A stretch of 7,307 nucleotides of DNA from the NCBI GenBank assembly GCA_024276815.1, contig JAJRWM010000217.1:1-7307 (forward strand), in the 5' to 3' direction. Source of the stretch: a bacterium (GTDB lineage: Bacteria > JACRDZ01 > JAJRWM01). Under the pieces are notes generated by a model that did not search any database, was not told the origin of the DNA, and was given only the letters and a program-made list of their open reading frames with translations. Below, piece by piece: positions 1 through 5,699 of the stretch. Each line of letters opens with the position of its first letter. The stretch's first letter is position 1. A program made the position numbers and the translations under genes.

Positions 1-1823
1 ATTTCAGCGGCCCGGTCATCGGCGTAAGTTTTGCTTCCTAACAATTCCAATAGTTTCATATATTCATAATCATACATACCCCGCCGAAAGGCTTTCATGC
101 GAAAAGACGGAATCGGTTCCTCAAGACCTTTCTGATGCCCCGGGTAAAAGAGAACTCCATCGCCGTTATAGGTATTGGAGCCTCCGCCCCAGGTGTTGGG
201 ATTGGTGTATACCGCGTCTAAATCCGTGTAATTATTGGAACCTTTTTCCCAGTAGTTGGCGCACCAGACAAACATGCCGCCCACATCGTATCTCCAGGCC
301 ATCCAGCCCCAGGTGCGGCAGGCGATGCCGATATCGTCAATCAGCGTATTGCCGATCCAGGGTTCGCCGGCGCCCTGGTAAACCCAGTCGATATCACCGT
401 AAGCCTTGATGGTTTCGGCCGTATCAGGGATGTTGGGGTCTGACGGGAAATAGAAACGACCGTTGGGACAATAGATATCAATTTTAGTATCCGTTTCGCC
501 AACCCAGTTTGGATAATCAGGAGACGTCTGTCCATCGACAGAGTTTTCCCTGGTAAACAGGTCCGGCCCGTTTTGTGACTCGGTCGTATAGGTAGCGTGT
601 TCCTGTACCGGATCAATGGGGAAAGCCTGTTCGGTAACCATGAAATAGAGCCGGCCGTTACTGCCGACGTTGATCATTTGGGACACCAGGTCAAGGTTGT
701 CATATTCAGACAAGGTTGGCTCATCGGTGAAATAGGTAAAAGGGATTTGCTCCAGCCAGCCCTTGGCCTCAAAATGATCGGCCCACATGGCGGCGCTCTG
801 CGGATAAAAATTATTATAATAGATCATGGTATGACTGCCAAAAGGATTGCCGCCGCCGCCGCCCAGACCGGTTTCCCAGATTTGATTGGGCACGCCGTCG
901 GAATAACCGGTGCCGTCCAGGAAGGTGCCGAAGGTGCTGTCAAAATAGGTCCAGTCAATGTTACTCAGTTCGCCGGTGGTGCTGTTGACATCGCGAACCG
1001 CCCGGGTGAAACGGGTCGTGGGCTGCGCCCGGTGCTTATGCGCCATTTCAAAGAACTGTTTGGTGATATTCCAGTCAACCGTGTTCTGCGCCCAGTCCAT
1101 CGGCCCCAGCTCGAACAACCGGGCGATGTCCAGCCGGTACAAACGCCAGTTCATCACCAGGCTCGGCTTATCAAGAATAGTGAAATTATAGACCGTTACG
1201 CTTAAATTCAGGACTTCATCAGCCCCCCCCAGGCCGGAAACGGTCACCGTTCCGGTGTAGGTTCCGGCGACTGTCCCCTTGGGAATAAAGACATCCACCC
1301 AAACAGCCTGACACTCGCCATCGGTAACCGGGAAAGGCGCCCCATAGGGAGCGGGAGCGTAAAAGGGGATCAGAGCGTCGGGATACCAGCCAACGCCGGC
1401 GCTGTTGCCGGTTCTTTCATCTCTCGGCGTCGATTCCTGGGTAACCTCGATATAGGCTTCCCGGAACAGGTCGATGTTGGCGGCGCTGTTAATGGTGTCC
1501 CCGCCCTTGGTCAGATCGCTGACCACGACATTTACGTTGCTCAGGTCAGTTCCCGAAGCTTCGATAATTACCTGGAAAGCGATATATTCGTTTCTCGCCC
1601 CGGCCAGGGTAATGAGCTTGCCGGAATTATTCCAGACCATATTGCTTGTTTTATAAGCGGGATTCGCCGCGCTGTAGACCTGGTTAACGATCGACTTGTT
1701 GGTACGTACCTTGACGCTGTCATCAATAACCCAGACAGTAGAAGCGGCCAGGGCGGCTCCTGAGGAGATTAACAAAATTATGGTGACCAGAAAAATTATT
1801 GGCTTGTCAAAATATCTGCCCAT
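1..1823 (-). CDS. Secreted GH123-like / DUF4091 glycoside hydrolase family protein (3' end outside window)
   Basis: An open frame of 607 codons runs from ATG at 1823 off the left edge without a stop. Residues 1-27 form a Sec signal peptide: short charged start, hydrophobic core (IIFLVTIILLI), likely cleavage after ALA. An in-frame TAA two codons upstream fixes the ATG; the nearest SD-like AAGG is rather distant. Residues about 29-218 look like the GH123 N-terminal beta-sandwich (ARNEYIAFQV, YPDALIPF, WVDVFIPKGT-AGTYTGTV). Residues about 220-530 fit a TIM-barrel with TYFTDEPT, the Asp367-Glu368 pair matching the adjacent Asp-Glu pair used by GH123 beta-N-acetylgalactosaminidases in substrate-assisted catalysis. 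The end (FVWCANYW, GDGVLFYPG, PSFRMKAFRRGMYDYEYM) is typical DUF4091. It probably acts outside the cell on a glycan; substrate unknown. A poly-Gly run (321-325) and a G8 tract at codons 198-201 are notable. The missing C-terminus could hold a cell-surface anchor. Confidence 0.9.
   Translation of the reverse strand, partial: MGRYFDKPIIFLVTIILLISSGAALAASTVWVIDDSVKVRTNKSIVNQVYSAANPAYKTSNMVWNNSGKLITLAGARNEYIAFQVIIEASGTDLSNVNVVVSDLTKGGDTINSAANIDLFREAYIEVTQESTPRDERTGNSAGVGWYPDALIPFYAPAPYGAPFPVTDGECQAVWVDVFIPKGTVAGTYTGTVTVSGLGGADEVLNLSVTVYNFTILDKPSLVMNWRLYRLDIARLFELGPMDWAQNTVDWNITKQFFEMAHKHRAQPTTRFTRAVRDVNSTTGELSNIDWTYFDSTFGTFLDGTGYSDGVPNQIWETGLGGGGGNPFGSHTMIYYNNFYPQSAAMWADHFEAKGWLEQIPFTYFTDEPTLSEYDNLDLVSQMINVGSNGRLYFMVTEQAFPIDPVQEHATYTTESQNGPDLFTRENSVDGQTSPDYPNWVGETDTKIDIYCPNGRFYFPSDPNIPDTAETIKAYGDIDWVYQGAGEPWIGNTLIDDIGIACRTWGWMAWRYDVGGMFVWCANYWEKGSNNYTDLDAVYTNPNTWGGGSNTYNGDGVLFYPGHQKGLEEPIPSFRMKAFRRGMYDYEYMKLLELLGSKTYADDRAAE
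849..863. repeat. (GCC)5 trinucleotide repeat encoding poly-Gly
   Basis: Five perfect GCC units on the plus strand (GGC on the coding strand) encode Gly321-Gly325 in the GH123-like protein, in a Gly-rich loop between the barrel elements. Slippage here would add or remove glycines without shifting the frame. Confidence 0.8.
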
Positions 1824-1868
1824 CGGTTACTTATCGTTCCGCCTTTCGCGAGACCAGCCGCCGGAGAA

Positions 1869-1886
1869 AATGGTTTAAATGGTTTA
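1869..1886. repeat. 9-bp tandem direct repeat in the leader of the GH123-like gene
   Basis: Two adjacent exact copies of AATGGTTTA (1869-1877 and 1878-1886), followed by a partial third copy (AATG). They lie between the candidate promoter and the start codon, inside the predicted 5' leader. They could be an operator-like site or a replication slippage product; the sequence does not decide. Confidence 0.6.
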
Positions 1887-1906
1887 ATGAACGCGCCCTT
1901 GTAATA

Positions 1907-1935
1907 ATCTTACTCTAAAATGACCCATTAGTCAA
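1907..1935 (-). promoter_or_regulatory. Candidate sigma-70-type promoter for the GH123-like gene
   Basis: Read on the minus strand, TTGACT (1935-1930) is followed by a 17-bp spacer and TAAGAT (1912-1907). This gives 5/6 and 4/6 matches to the housekeeping consensus at the ideal spacing. Transcription would start near 1900, giving a leader of about 75 nt before the ATG at 1823. A second TTGACT lies 8 bp further upstream (1943-1938) because of the tandem ATTAGTCA repeat. The -10 region resembles that of another candidate promoter at 5591-5618. No convincing intrinsic terminator separates this site from the preceding gene, so read-through transcription is also possible. Confidence 0.5.
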
Positions 1936-1942
1936 TTAGTCA
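1927..1942. repeat. 8-bp tandem direct repeat overlapping the -35 region
   Basis: ATTAGTCA occurs twice without a gap (1927-1934 and 1935-1942), duplicating the TTGACT -35-like hexamer on the minus strand. It sits within a larger imperfect inverted repeat in which CTAAA plus TGAC (1915-1924) can pair with GTCA plus TTTAG (1939-1950). A regulator-binding site is possible but not shown. Confidence 0.55.
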
Positions 1943-1975
1943 AAATTTAGAATTCGATTTAGTGAAAGAAGATGG

Positions 1976-3994
1976 TCAAAGCACAGTCTTGGCCAGAAAA
2001 TCCCGGACCTGGTGGAGGTTTTCCCTCTCCCAGTAGGAATCGACATAAAGGAAATATTCCATATATTCCGAGAGATAATTAAGCCAGTAGCAGACTTTCA
2101 GGGGCGGCAGCAACTCGTCAGGCAGAGCCAGCTCTTTTTGATATTGATTTATTTTCCCCGAAAAATTATTGCTAAAATCCGCCGGCCAGATTATCTCCAG
2201 GTACATTTTCCCCAGGGAGATGTTGTTTCTTCTCAGTTTCATGGTATAACCGACCAGGTGCCATAAATCCAGCAGCGGCCAGCCGGCGGTTTGCGAGATA
2301 TCCCAGTCGATGACGCCCGTCAATTTTGAGCGAGGAGGTTTTGCCAGCAGGTTTCCCAGCCAGAAATCGCCATGAGTCCGCACCAGGTTAACGGATTTTC
2401 CCCTCAATTGCCGGTCGAGATAATCTCCCAGAGCGCGGAAGAAATCTTTCAGTTCGGCTTCCCGCGCCAGCCCGATGATTTTTTCCAGAGCGTTACCCCA
2501 CTGTTGTTTCGCGATCGCTTCATCCACCTGATATTTTTTCCCGGTTGTCAAATGAAGATTCGTGATAAATTCAAACGCTTCGCCCATCAGCCGGTCAGCT
2601 ACCCTGGGCCGCAACCCCAGTTGATCGCCTGATTCCCCGGAAAGTTTTGCTTCAGCGTAATATTTATGTCCCTTCAGAGTTCCGGTCAGCAAGGGGGTGG
2701 GAACCAGGGTAGCCAGTTCCGGCTGCTCGCTCAAACAGTCTCTGACCGCGCCAATCGCCAGGGCGTGGTTCGCGGTCCTTTCATCAGCCCGTTCATTAAG
2801 CGGCAGCTTGACCACCAGCGGTTCAATTTTTTCCTTCCGGGCCTCATAAATCAGGATGACGTTGTTGGTGCGGGAAACCAGGTATTTCGCCAGCCGGTAG
2901 GATCGGGCGTCCGAATGGAGCCTTTCACCCAGTTCCGCGGTCAGGTCGGCGACCAAACTGTTCGTGTTGGACTGTGAGCCAACGATGCTGAAAGAAGGAT
3001 TGAACGTATGACTGCCATAGAGTCGGTGTTTCACCTTATGTTTGAATTTAGCGGTATCAAAAAACGGGTTTAAGTCCTGCTTTGCGCCCGGAGCCAGATC
3101 GATAATCTGATGAAAATCCCGGTAATCGGGTACCGGAGAATAGAGCTTGACTTCGGGGAAGCCGCTTTCCCTCATTAATTTCTGATAACCGCTTTTACTA
3201 TAAATGTAGGTGCGATACGGCCGGCCTCTTTTAACTTTGGAATAGATGTTTTGCAGCGGCCTGGGCATTAAACTGCCAAACGGCAGCCCGGTATGATCCT
3301 CAGGCTGGCCCATAAAGTAGAGGAAGCCAACCCGGTTCTCAATGCCAACATAGAGTTGCCCGTCCGGCTTTAGAATCCGGCGGATCTCTTTCAGCAACGC
3401 TTTTTGGACCTCCCGGGGATCGCCTTTCCTTGATTCCGGCACCCATTCGAGGACGCCGTTAAGAACCACCAGGTCAAAGAAGTTATCCTTAAAGGGGAAA
3501 TGAGGCGTATCCCCTCCCAGAATGGTCTTGATATTCTTCCGTCCTAAAGCTTTGGCTTTCATGCTTAAAAACTTCAGTCTCTCCCAGGTGAGGTCCATTC
3601 CGTACACTTCGCCAAAGCTGCGGCTTAAACAAACCGAGATGTTGCTCCAGCCGCAGCCAAAGTCCAACGCTTTCCCTCCCGGTTTCAGGTCCAGCAGGTA
3701 TTTCCAGGCCGCCCTGGTACCGTCCATGGCGTACTGACTTATTTCCGCTTTTTTATGCTCAGGCAACAACTTTAACAATTCCTGAAAAGCCGGCTGCCAG
3801 CCCTTTTCAGCGGCCTCCTTTATCAGGAGAGCCATTTTCTCCTGAGGTAGCTCGCCGTAATAGAACTCTTTATTCTCGGCAAACAGCGGTATGCCGTCGC
3901 GTTCCCGGTAAACCTTCCGGCATTGGCCGCAGGTCACCCCCCCTGAATCCGCTTGCAACTCGCCCAAACAACAAGGGCAACAATATTCTGTCAT
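1976..3994 (-). CDS. Zinc ribbon - SAM methyltransferase - APH-like kinase fusion protein
   Basis: A 672-residue cytoplasmic protein with three parts. Residues 5-25 carry two CxxC knuckles (CCPCC and CGQC), a Trm112-like zinc ribbon. Residues about 85-300 are a class I SAM methyltransferase: ALDFGCGWSN (109-118, motif I), YGMDLT (131-136, acidic residue after strand 2), PFKDNFFDLVVLNGVLEWV (167-185) and RILKPDG (206-212). Residues about 365-600 resemble aminoglycoside phosphotransferase/choline-kinase-type kinases: VVKLP with candidate ATP lysine K396, catalytic HGDFWLGN (541-548) and the metal-binding DWD (563-565). The key residues of both enzymes are present, so both may be active. The ATG start has GAGGAG 10 nt upstream, overlapping the TGA of the flippase gene, which suggests translational coupling. 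Beside a flippase and glycosyltransferases, methylation and phosphorylation of a glycan or its lipid carrier is the likeliest role; the substrate is inferred only. A G7 tract lies at codons 18-20. Confidence 0.93.
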   Translation of the reverse strand: MTEYCCPCCLGELQADSGGVTCGQCRKVYRERDGIPLFAENKEFYYGELPQEKMALLIKEAAEKGWQPAFQELLKLLPEHKKAEISQYAMDGTRAAWKYLLDLKPGGKALDFGCGWSNISVCLSRSFGEVYGMDLTWERLKFLSMKAKALGRKNIKTILGGDTPHFPFKDNFFDLVVLNGVLEWVPESRKGDPREVQKALLKEIRRILKPDGQLYVGIENRVGFLYFMGQPEDHTGLPFGSLMPRPLQNIYSKVKRGRPYRTYIYSKSGYQKLMRESGFPEVKLYSPVPDYRDFHQIIDLAPGAKQDLNPFFDTAKFKHKVKHRLYGSHTFNPSFSIVGSQSNTNSLVADLTAELGERLHSDARSYRLAKYLVSRTNNVILIYEARKEKIEPLVVKLPLNERADERTANHALAIGAVRDCLSEQPELATLVPTPLLTGTLKGHKYYAEAKLSGESGDQLGLRPRVADRLMGEAFEFITNLHLTTGKKYQVDEAIAKQQWGNALEKIIGLAREAELKDFFRALGDYLDRQLRGKSVNLVRTHGDFWLGNLLAKPPRSKLTGVIDWDISQTAGWPLLDLWHLVGYTMKLRRNNISLGKMYLEIIWPADFSNNFSGKINQYQKELALPDELLPPLKVCYWLNYLSEYMEYFLYVDSYWERENLHQVRDFLAKTVL

Positions 3995-4004
3995 TAATTA
4001 AACA

Positions 4005-4010
4005 CTCCTC
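4005..4010 (-). promoter_or_regulatory. Shine-Dalgarno site overlapping the flippase stop codon
   Basis: GAGGAG on the minus strand shares bases with the TGA stop of the flippase gene (4011-4009) and lies 10 nt before the ATG of the methyltransferase-kinase gene. Ribosomes finishing the flippase would cover this site, which favours coupled translation. Confidence 0.7.
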
Positions 4011-5490
4011 ATTTAACGCCTGCTACCCCGGCCGCGGGCTTCTCTTTACGCAACTTACGGGAGAACATGCCCCAAATCCAGTTAAACTCCCGGCCAAAGA
4101 AAATGTACAGCCCGGCGGCGAAGACAACCACGCCGGTAATTATACAGACAATTAGTATTTGATATAATTTCAAACCCAGACCTGTCAACCAAAAACGTGT
4201 TGTCAGGACACCGGCCACCATCAAAAGGGAATTCCAGAAAGAGGCGCGGATCGTCTGGTAGACTTCGGAAGGGGTAATTCGCAAATCAGCAAAGACAATC
4301 ATGAGAAAGATTAAATTGCCAATGGCCGTGGTGACGGCGACGGCGATGGCTGTTCCCAGGATACCGTACCGGACGCCGATAAAGATGGCGATGACGATGG
4401 CGACCACCAGGATCAGGTTGAACTTGAATTCCTTGTCGGGACGACCCAGGGCTTTAAGCGCCTGGGCGCCGATGGACGCCATTGAGCGAATCAGAGCCGC
4501 GATGGTCAGCACCTGCAACGGTATTATTGACGGTATCCATTTGGCGCTGTAGACAACCGGTAGCAGTTCATTGGCGGTCAGAATAATACCGATGAACATC
4601 GGCCACGAGAGTAAGGACTGGGCTTTGATGATTTTCAGGAAAACTTCCTTGAGGCGTTCGGGATCGTCCTGGATTTTGGCAAAGGTTGGAAAAGCCACGA
4701 CGATAATAATGAAAATAAACTCGGTAACAATCCAGTTGGCCAGATTATAAGCGAAAGTATAGTAGCCCAAAGCGACCGCGCCCAGGATTTTGCCAACAAT
4801 CATGTAATCGACATTGGTGTTTAAATATCTTAAAATGTTTGTGCCAAAAATATGCTTGCCGAAATGAAAGATGGAGCGGCAGTGAGCGAAATCAAGCTCC
4901 CATTTCGGCCGGAAAGAACAGTTTTTCCAGAAGAAAAACACTTTTACCGGGTAGGCGACCAGTTCCGGCAGAATCAGTGACCAGACGCCGAAACCGGTTA
5001 AGGCCATAGCGATGGTAACCACTTTGTTCACGAGACCGGTGCTGATTTCAATCATGGAGATGGTTTTAAGCCTCAACTCTTTGGTCAGCCGGATATCGGG
5101 GATGCTGCACAGGGCTTCAAAGACAAAACCGATTCCCAGGGCCATCAAGATCGGCTTAAGTTCGGGTATCTGGTAAAAGGCCGCCGCCCAGGGAGCGATA
5201 ATCCAGGTGATGACCATCAGGCCTGAGAAAATTACCACGCTCATCCAAAAGGCGGCGTTAGTGTAATTATCAATATCATCCTGGTGATGAATCACGGCGG
5301 CGGCAAAGCCCAAACTCCCCAGTTGGCGCAGCGCCTGGAGAAAAATCAGGGCGATCGCCACCAGGCCAAAATCCTCCGGCATCAAGACTCTCGCCAGGAT
5401 AACCTGGGCCGCCAGCCCAAAGATCTTGATCAGCGCCTGGCTGGCGCTGATCCAAAGGGTTCCATGTTTTACTTTTTGTTCAAGAGACAT
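4009..5490 (-). CDS. Wzx-type polysaccharide flippase (MOP superfamily, WzxC/TuaB-like)
   Basis: A 493-residue, very hydrophobic inner-membrane protein with about 12-14 predicted membrane segments, the usual size of the family. The start is characteristic: amphipathic KVKHGTLWISASQALIKIF, then ARVLMPEDFGLVA (33-45) and LGSLGFAAAVIHHQ (57-70), as in WzxC/TuaB-type exporters. NTNVDYMIVGKILGAVALGYY (224-244) is the conserved mid-protein element. A Lys/Arg-rich tail (478-485) ends in the cytoplasm. The known family role is transbilayer movement of undecaprenyl-linked oligosaccharides before polymerisation or assembly. The ATG at 5490 is preceded only by a weak purine stretch (AAGAAAG), in contrast to the next gene. 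It heads a pair with the methyltransferase-kinase 14 bp downstream. The glycan carried cannot be read from the sequence. Confidence 0.94.
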   Translation of the reverse strand: MSLEQKVKHGTLWISASQALIKIFGLAAQVILARVLMPEDFGLVAIALIFLQALRQLGSLGFAAAVIHHQDDIDNYTNAAFWMSVVIFSGLMVITWIIAPWAAAFYQIPELKPILMALGIGFVFEALCSIPDIRLTKELRLKTISMIEISTGLVNKVVTIAMALTGFGVWSLILPELVAYPVKVFFFWKNCSFRPKWELDFAHCRSIFHFGKHIFGTNILRYLNTNVDYMIVGKILGAVALGYYTFAYNLANWIVTEFIFIIIVVAFPTFAKIQDDPERLKEVFLKIIKAQSLLSWPMFIGIILTANELLPVVYSAKWIPSIIPLQVLTIAALIRSMASIGAQALKALGRPDKEFKFNLILVVAIVIAIFIGVRYGILGTAIAVAVTTAIGNLIFLMIVFADLRITPSEVYQTIRASFWNSLLMVAGVLTTRFWLTGLGLKLYQILIVCIITGVVVFAAGLYIFFGREFNWIWGMFSRKLRKEKPAAGVAGVK

Positions 5491-5541
5491 CGTTATCTTT
5501 CTTAAATTTTAATAAAAAACCTGCCAAAGTTTTTGCGGGTG

Positions 5542-5547
5542 ATTATA
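5542..5547 (-). promoter_or_regulatory. Candidate -10 element (TATAAT) upstream of the flippase
   Basis: A perfect TATAAT on the minus strand, 52 bp before the flippase ATG. No good -35 is seen at 16-18 bp: that position falls on the T/A-rich palindrome at 5557-5568. A start near 5535 would give a leader of about 45 nt. It lies downstream of the terminator-like hairpin at 5563-5582, so it is a plausible source of transcripts for the flippase and fusion gene. Confidence 0.35.
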
Positions 5548-5562
5548 GGGACGGCCTTTTTT

Positions 5563-5582
5563 AAAAAAGAGCCCCCCAGGGC
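5563..5582 (-). terminator. Candidate intrinsic terminator after the glycosyltransferase pair
   Basis: On the minus strand a compact GC hairpin (GCCC, loop TGGG, GGGC; 5582-5571) is followed directly by TCTTTTTT (5570-5563). The stem is only 4 bp but all G-C. A longer alternative stem pairs GAGCC (5607-5603) with GGCTC (5573-5569) before the same T-tract. It would end transcripts of the upstream glycosyltransferase genes, about 90 nt after the stop codon. It might also act as an attenuator for the flippase gene. Confidence 0.4.
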
Positions 5583-5590
5583 GTGTTACA

Positions 5591-5618
5591 ATCTTACTGT
5601 CAGGCTCCCCCAAGTTAA
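5591..5618 (-). promoter_or_regulatory. Second candidate promoter upstream of the flippase
   Basis: On the minus strand TTAACT (5618-5613) and TAAGAT (5596-5591) are 16 bp apart. The -10 region and flanks (AGTAAGATTGTAACA) closely resemble those of the candidate promoter of the GH123-like gene (AGTAAGATTATTACA). A transcript starting near 5584 would begin inside the terminator-like hairpin at 5571-5582, which may weaken that hairpin. It overlaps the stem-loop at 5613-5636. Confidence 0.35.
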
Positions 5619-5636
5619 AGTTTTAGTGCTTTAACT
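5613..5636. repeat. Perfect 8-bp inverted repeat (stem-loop) in the spacer
   Basis: AGTTAAAG (5613-5620) and CTTTAACT (5629-5636) are perfect complements separated by 8 nt. No T-tract follows on the minus strand, so it is not a simple terminator. It is enclosed by a second inverted repeat, GCGTGT (5581-5586) with ACACGC (5637-5642), giving a nested, riboswitch-like layout or alternatively a protein-binding site. Confidence 0.6.
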
Positions 5637-5663
5637 ACACGCACGATAGATATGGGAAAGGCC

Positions 5664-5699
5664 TGGAAACCTACTTTTTTTTCGAAAAAAGGGGTTTCC
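5664..5699. repeat. Long imperfect hairpin spanning the glycosyltransferase stop codon
   Basis: GGAAACC (5664-5670) pairs with GGTTTCC (5693-5699). Between them the T-rich and A-rich tracts (5675-5682 and 5685-5690) pair around a central CG. On the minus strand it covers the last codons and the TAG stop at 5671-5673. It is not followed by a T-run in the direction of transcription, so it is not a standard terminator; it may protect the 3' end of the message. Confidence 0.5.

Noticed and set aside
597-1205. A 202-codon open frame on the plus strand.
   Set aside because: It lies wholly antisense to the GH123-like gene, whose protein has clear family motifs throughout; its own translation resembles no protein family and is a codon-bias shadow.
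1815-1870. Possible cyclic-di-GMP-I (GEMM) riboswitch upstream of the GH123-like gene: the leader ends in GTAACCGATGG and contains GCGAAAGGCGGAACG.
   Set aside because: The conserved GGCAAACC and GACGCAAAGCC core and the two long helices are not found, and the space between the predicted start and the ATG is short. The similarity is limited to a few bases.
1976-2977. Several plus-strand frames of 84-103 codons opposite the kinase domain.
   Set aside because: They are antisense to the conserved HGD and DWD kinase region, have no recognisable motifs, and no suitable ribosome binding sites were noticed.
5557-5568. TTTTTTAAAAAA palindrome as a terminator on its own.
   Set aside because: A stem made only of A-T pairs with no loop would not terminate transcription; only the T-half is considered, as the tail of the adjacent GC hairpin.
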